NCBI GenBank assembly: GCA_947478315.1
Contig: CANJWF010000089.1
Span: 1-5,362 of the forward strand
Reading direction: 5' to 3'
Source of the DNA: Sphingobacteriaceae bacterium
GTDB taxonomy: Bacteria > Bacteroidota > Bacteroidia > Sphingobacteriales > Sphingobacteriaceae
DNA length: 5,362 nt
Program-made: the position numbers and the translations under genes
In this document: positions 5,337 to 5,362 of the stretch, in pieces
How the letters are laid out: each line of letters starts with the position of its first letter
Position numbering within the stretch: position 1 is the stretch's first letter
The notes under the pieces: generated by a model
What the model was told of the DNA's origin: nothing
Seen by the model: the letters and a program-made list of their open reading frames with translations, nothing else
Databases searched by the model: none

Positions 5337-5362
5337 CTATGAATACATGGGCAATGGCAACA
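5279..5362. repeat. Perfect 38-bp inverted repeat with 8-nt loop at the right edge
   Basis: Bases 5279-5316 are the exact reverse complement of 5325-5362, with the loop ATTCAATA at 5317-5324. The second arm ends on the last base of the window. Each arm also contains the 10-bp palindrome CATAGCTATG (5300-5309 and 5332-5341). A perfect stem this long is well beyond an ordinary terminator, and no T-run is visible. Its exact coincidence with the sequence end points to a contig end caused by a hairpin or to an artefactual fold-back; a true hairpin structure is the alternative. Confidence 0.9.

Noticed and set aside
5279..5362. Terminal inverted repeat as an invertible promoter switch
   Set aside because: Only eight bases lie between the arms, too short for a meaningful invertible segment, and no recombinase gene is in the window.
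1..5362. CRISPR arrays, tRNA or rRNA genes, transposases, integrases
   Set aside because: No regularly spaced direct repeats, cloverleaf-like sequences, rRNA motifs or mobile-element proteins were seen on either strand.

Overview
The window looks like ordinary chromosomal DNA of an AT-rich member of the Bacteroidota. The evidence is a WbqC-family protein of the kind common in that phylum, and an Mpl-like Mur ligase whose N-terminal signature (IAIGGSVMHNLA) is the Bacteroidota version. There are also no Shine-Dalgarno sequences at the starts, and a Bacteroidota-type -7 promoter box (TAnnTTTG) lies in front of pyrG. I cannot place it below phylum.

Layout. (1) At the left edge, positions 3-248 are open on the plus strand from the window border and may be the 3' end of an unrecognised gene. 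(2) Two minus-strand genes follow, separated by 13 bases and probably co-transcribed: a KirBac-type inward-rectifier potassium channel (891-1799), then a WbqC-family protein (242-877). A terminator-like hairpin for this strand lies just past the second gene at 184-204. (3) The divergent intergenic region 1800-2166 contains a diverged tandem duplication of about 103 bp, copies of a short GCGAAGCAC-containing repeat, a plus-strand hairpin followed by a T-run, and the pyrG promoter and leader. (4) On the plus strand, pyrG (CTP synthase, 2167-3780) is followed 17 bases later by an mpl-like Mur ligase (3798-5165). (5) The last 197 bases hold a possible signal-peptide-like gene start that runs into a perfect 38-bp inverted repeat with an 8-nt loop. 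This repeat ends exactly at the right edge, which suggests a contig end or a fold-back artefact.

How the genes relate. PyrG makes CTP from UTP for nucleic acid and phospholipid synthesis. The Mpl-like ligase joins a recycled peptide to UDP-MurNAc in peptidoglycan metabolism. The pair is a plausible housekeeping transcription unit without an obvious direct biochemical link. The Kir channel and the WbqC protein also have no known functional link; their pairing rests only on close spacing and shared strand.

I found no convincing new defence, mobile or biosynthetic system. The points most worth checking are the terminal fold-back palindrome, the inverted repeat pair bracketing the kir-wbqC unit, the intergenic tandem duplication, and the pyrG leader, whose predicted start site falls on a C-tract.
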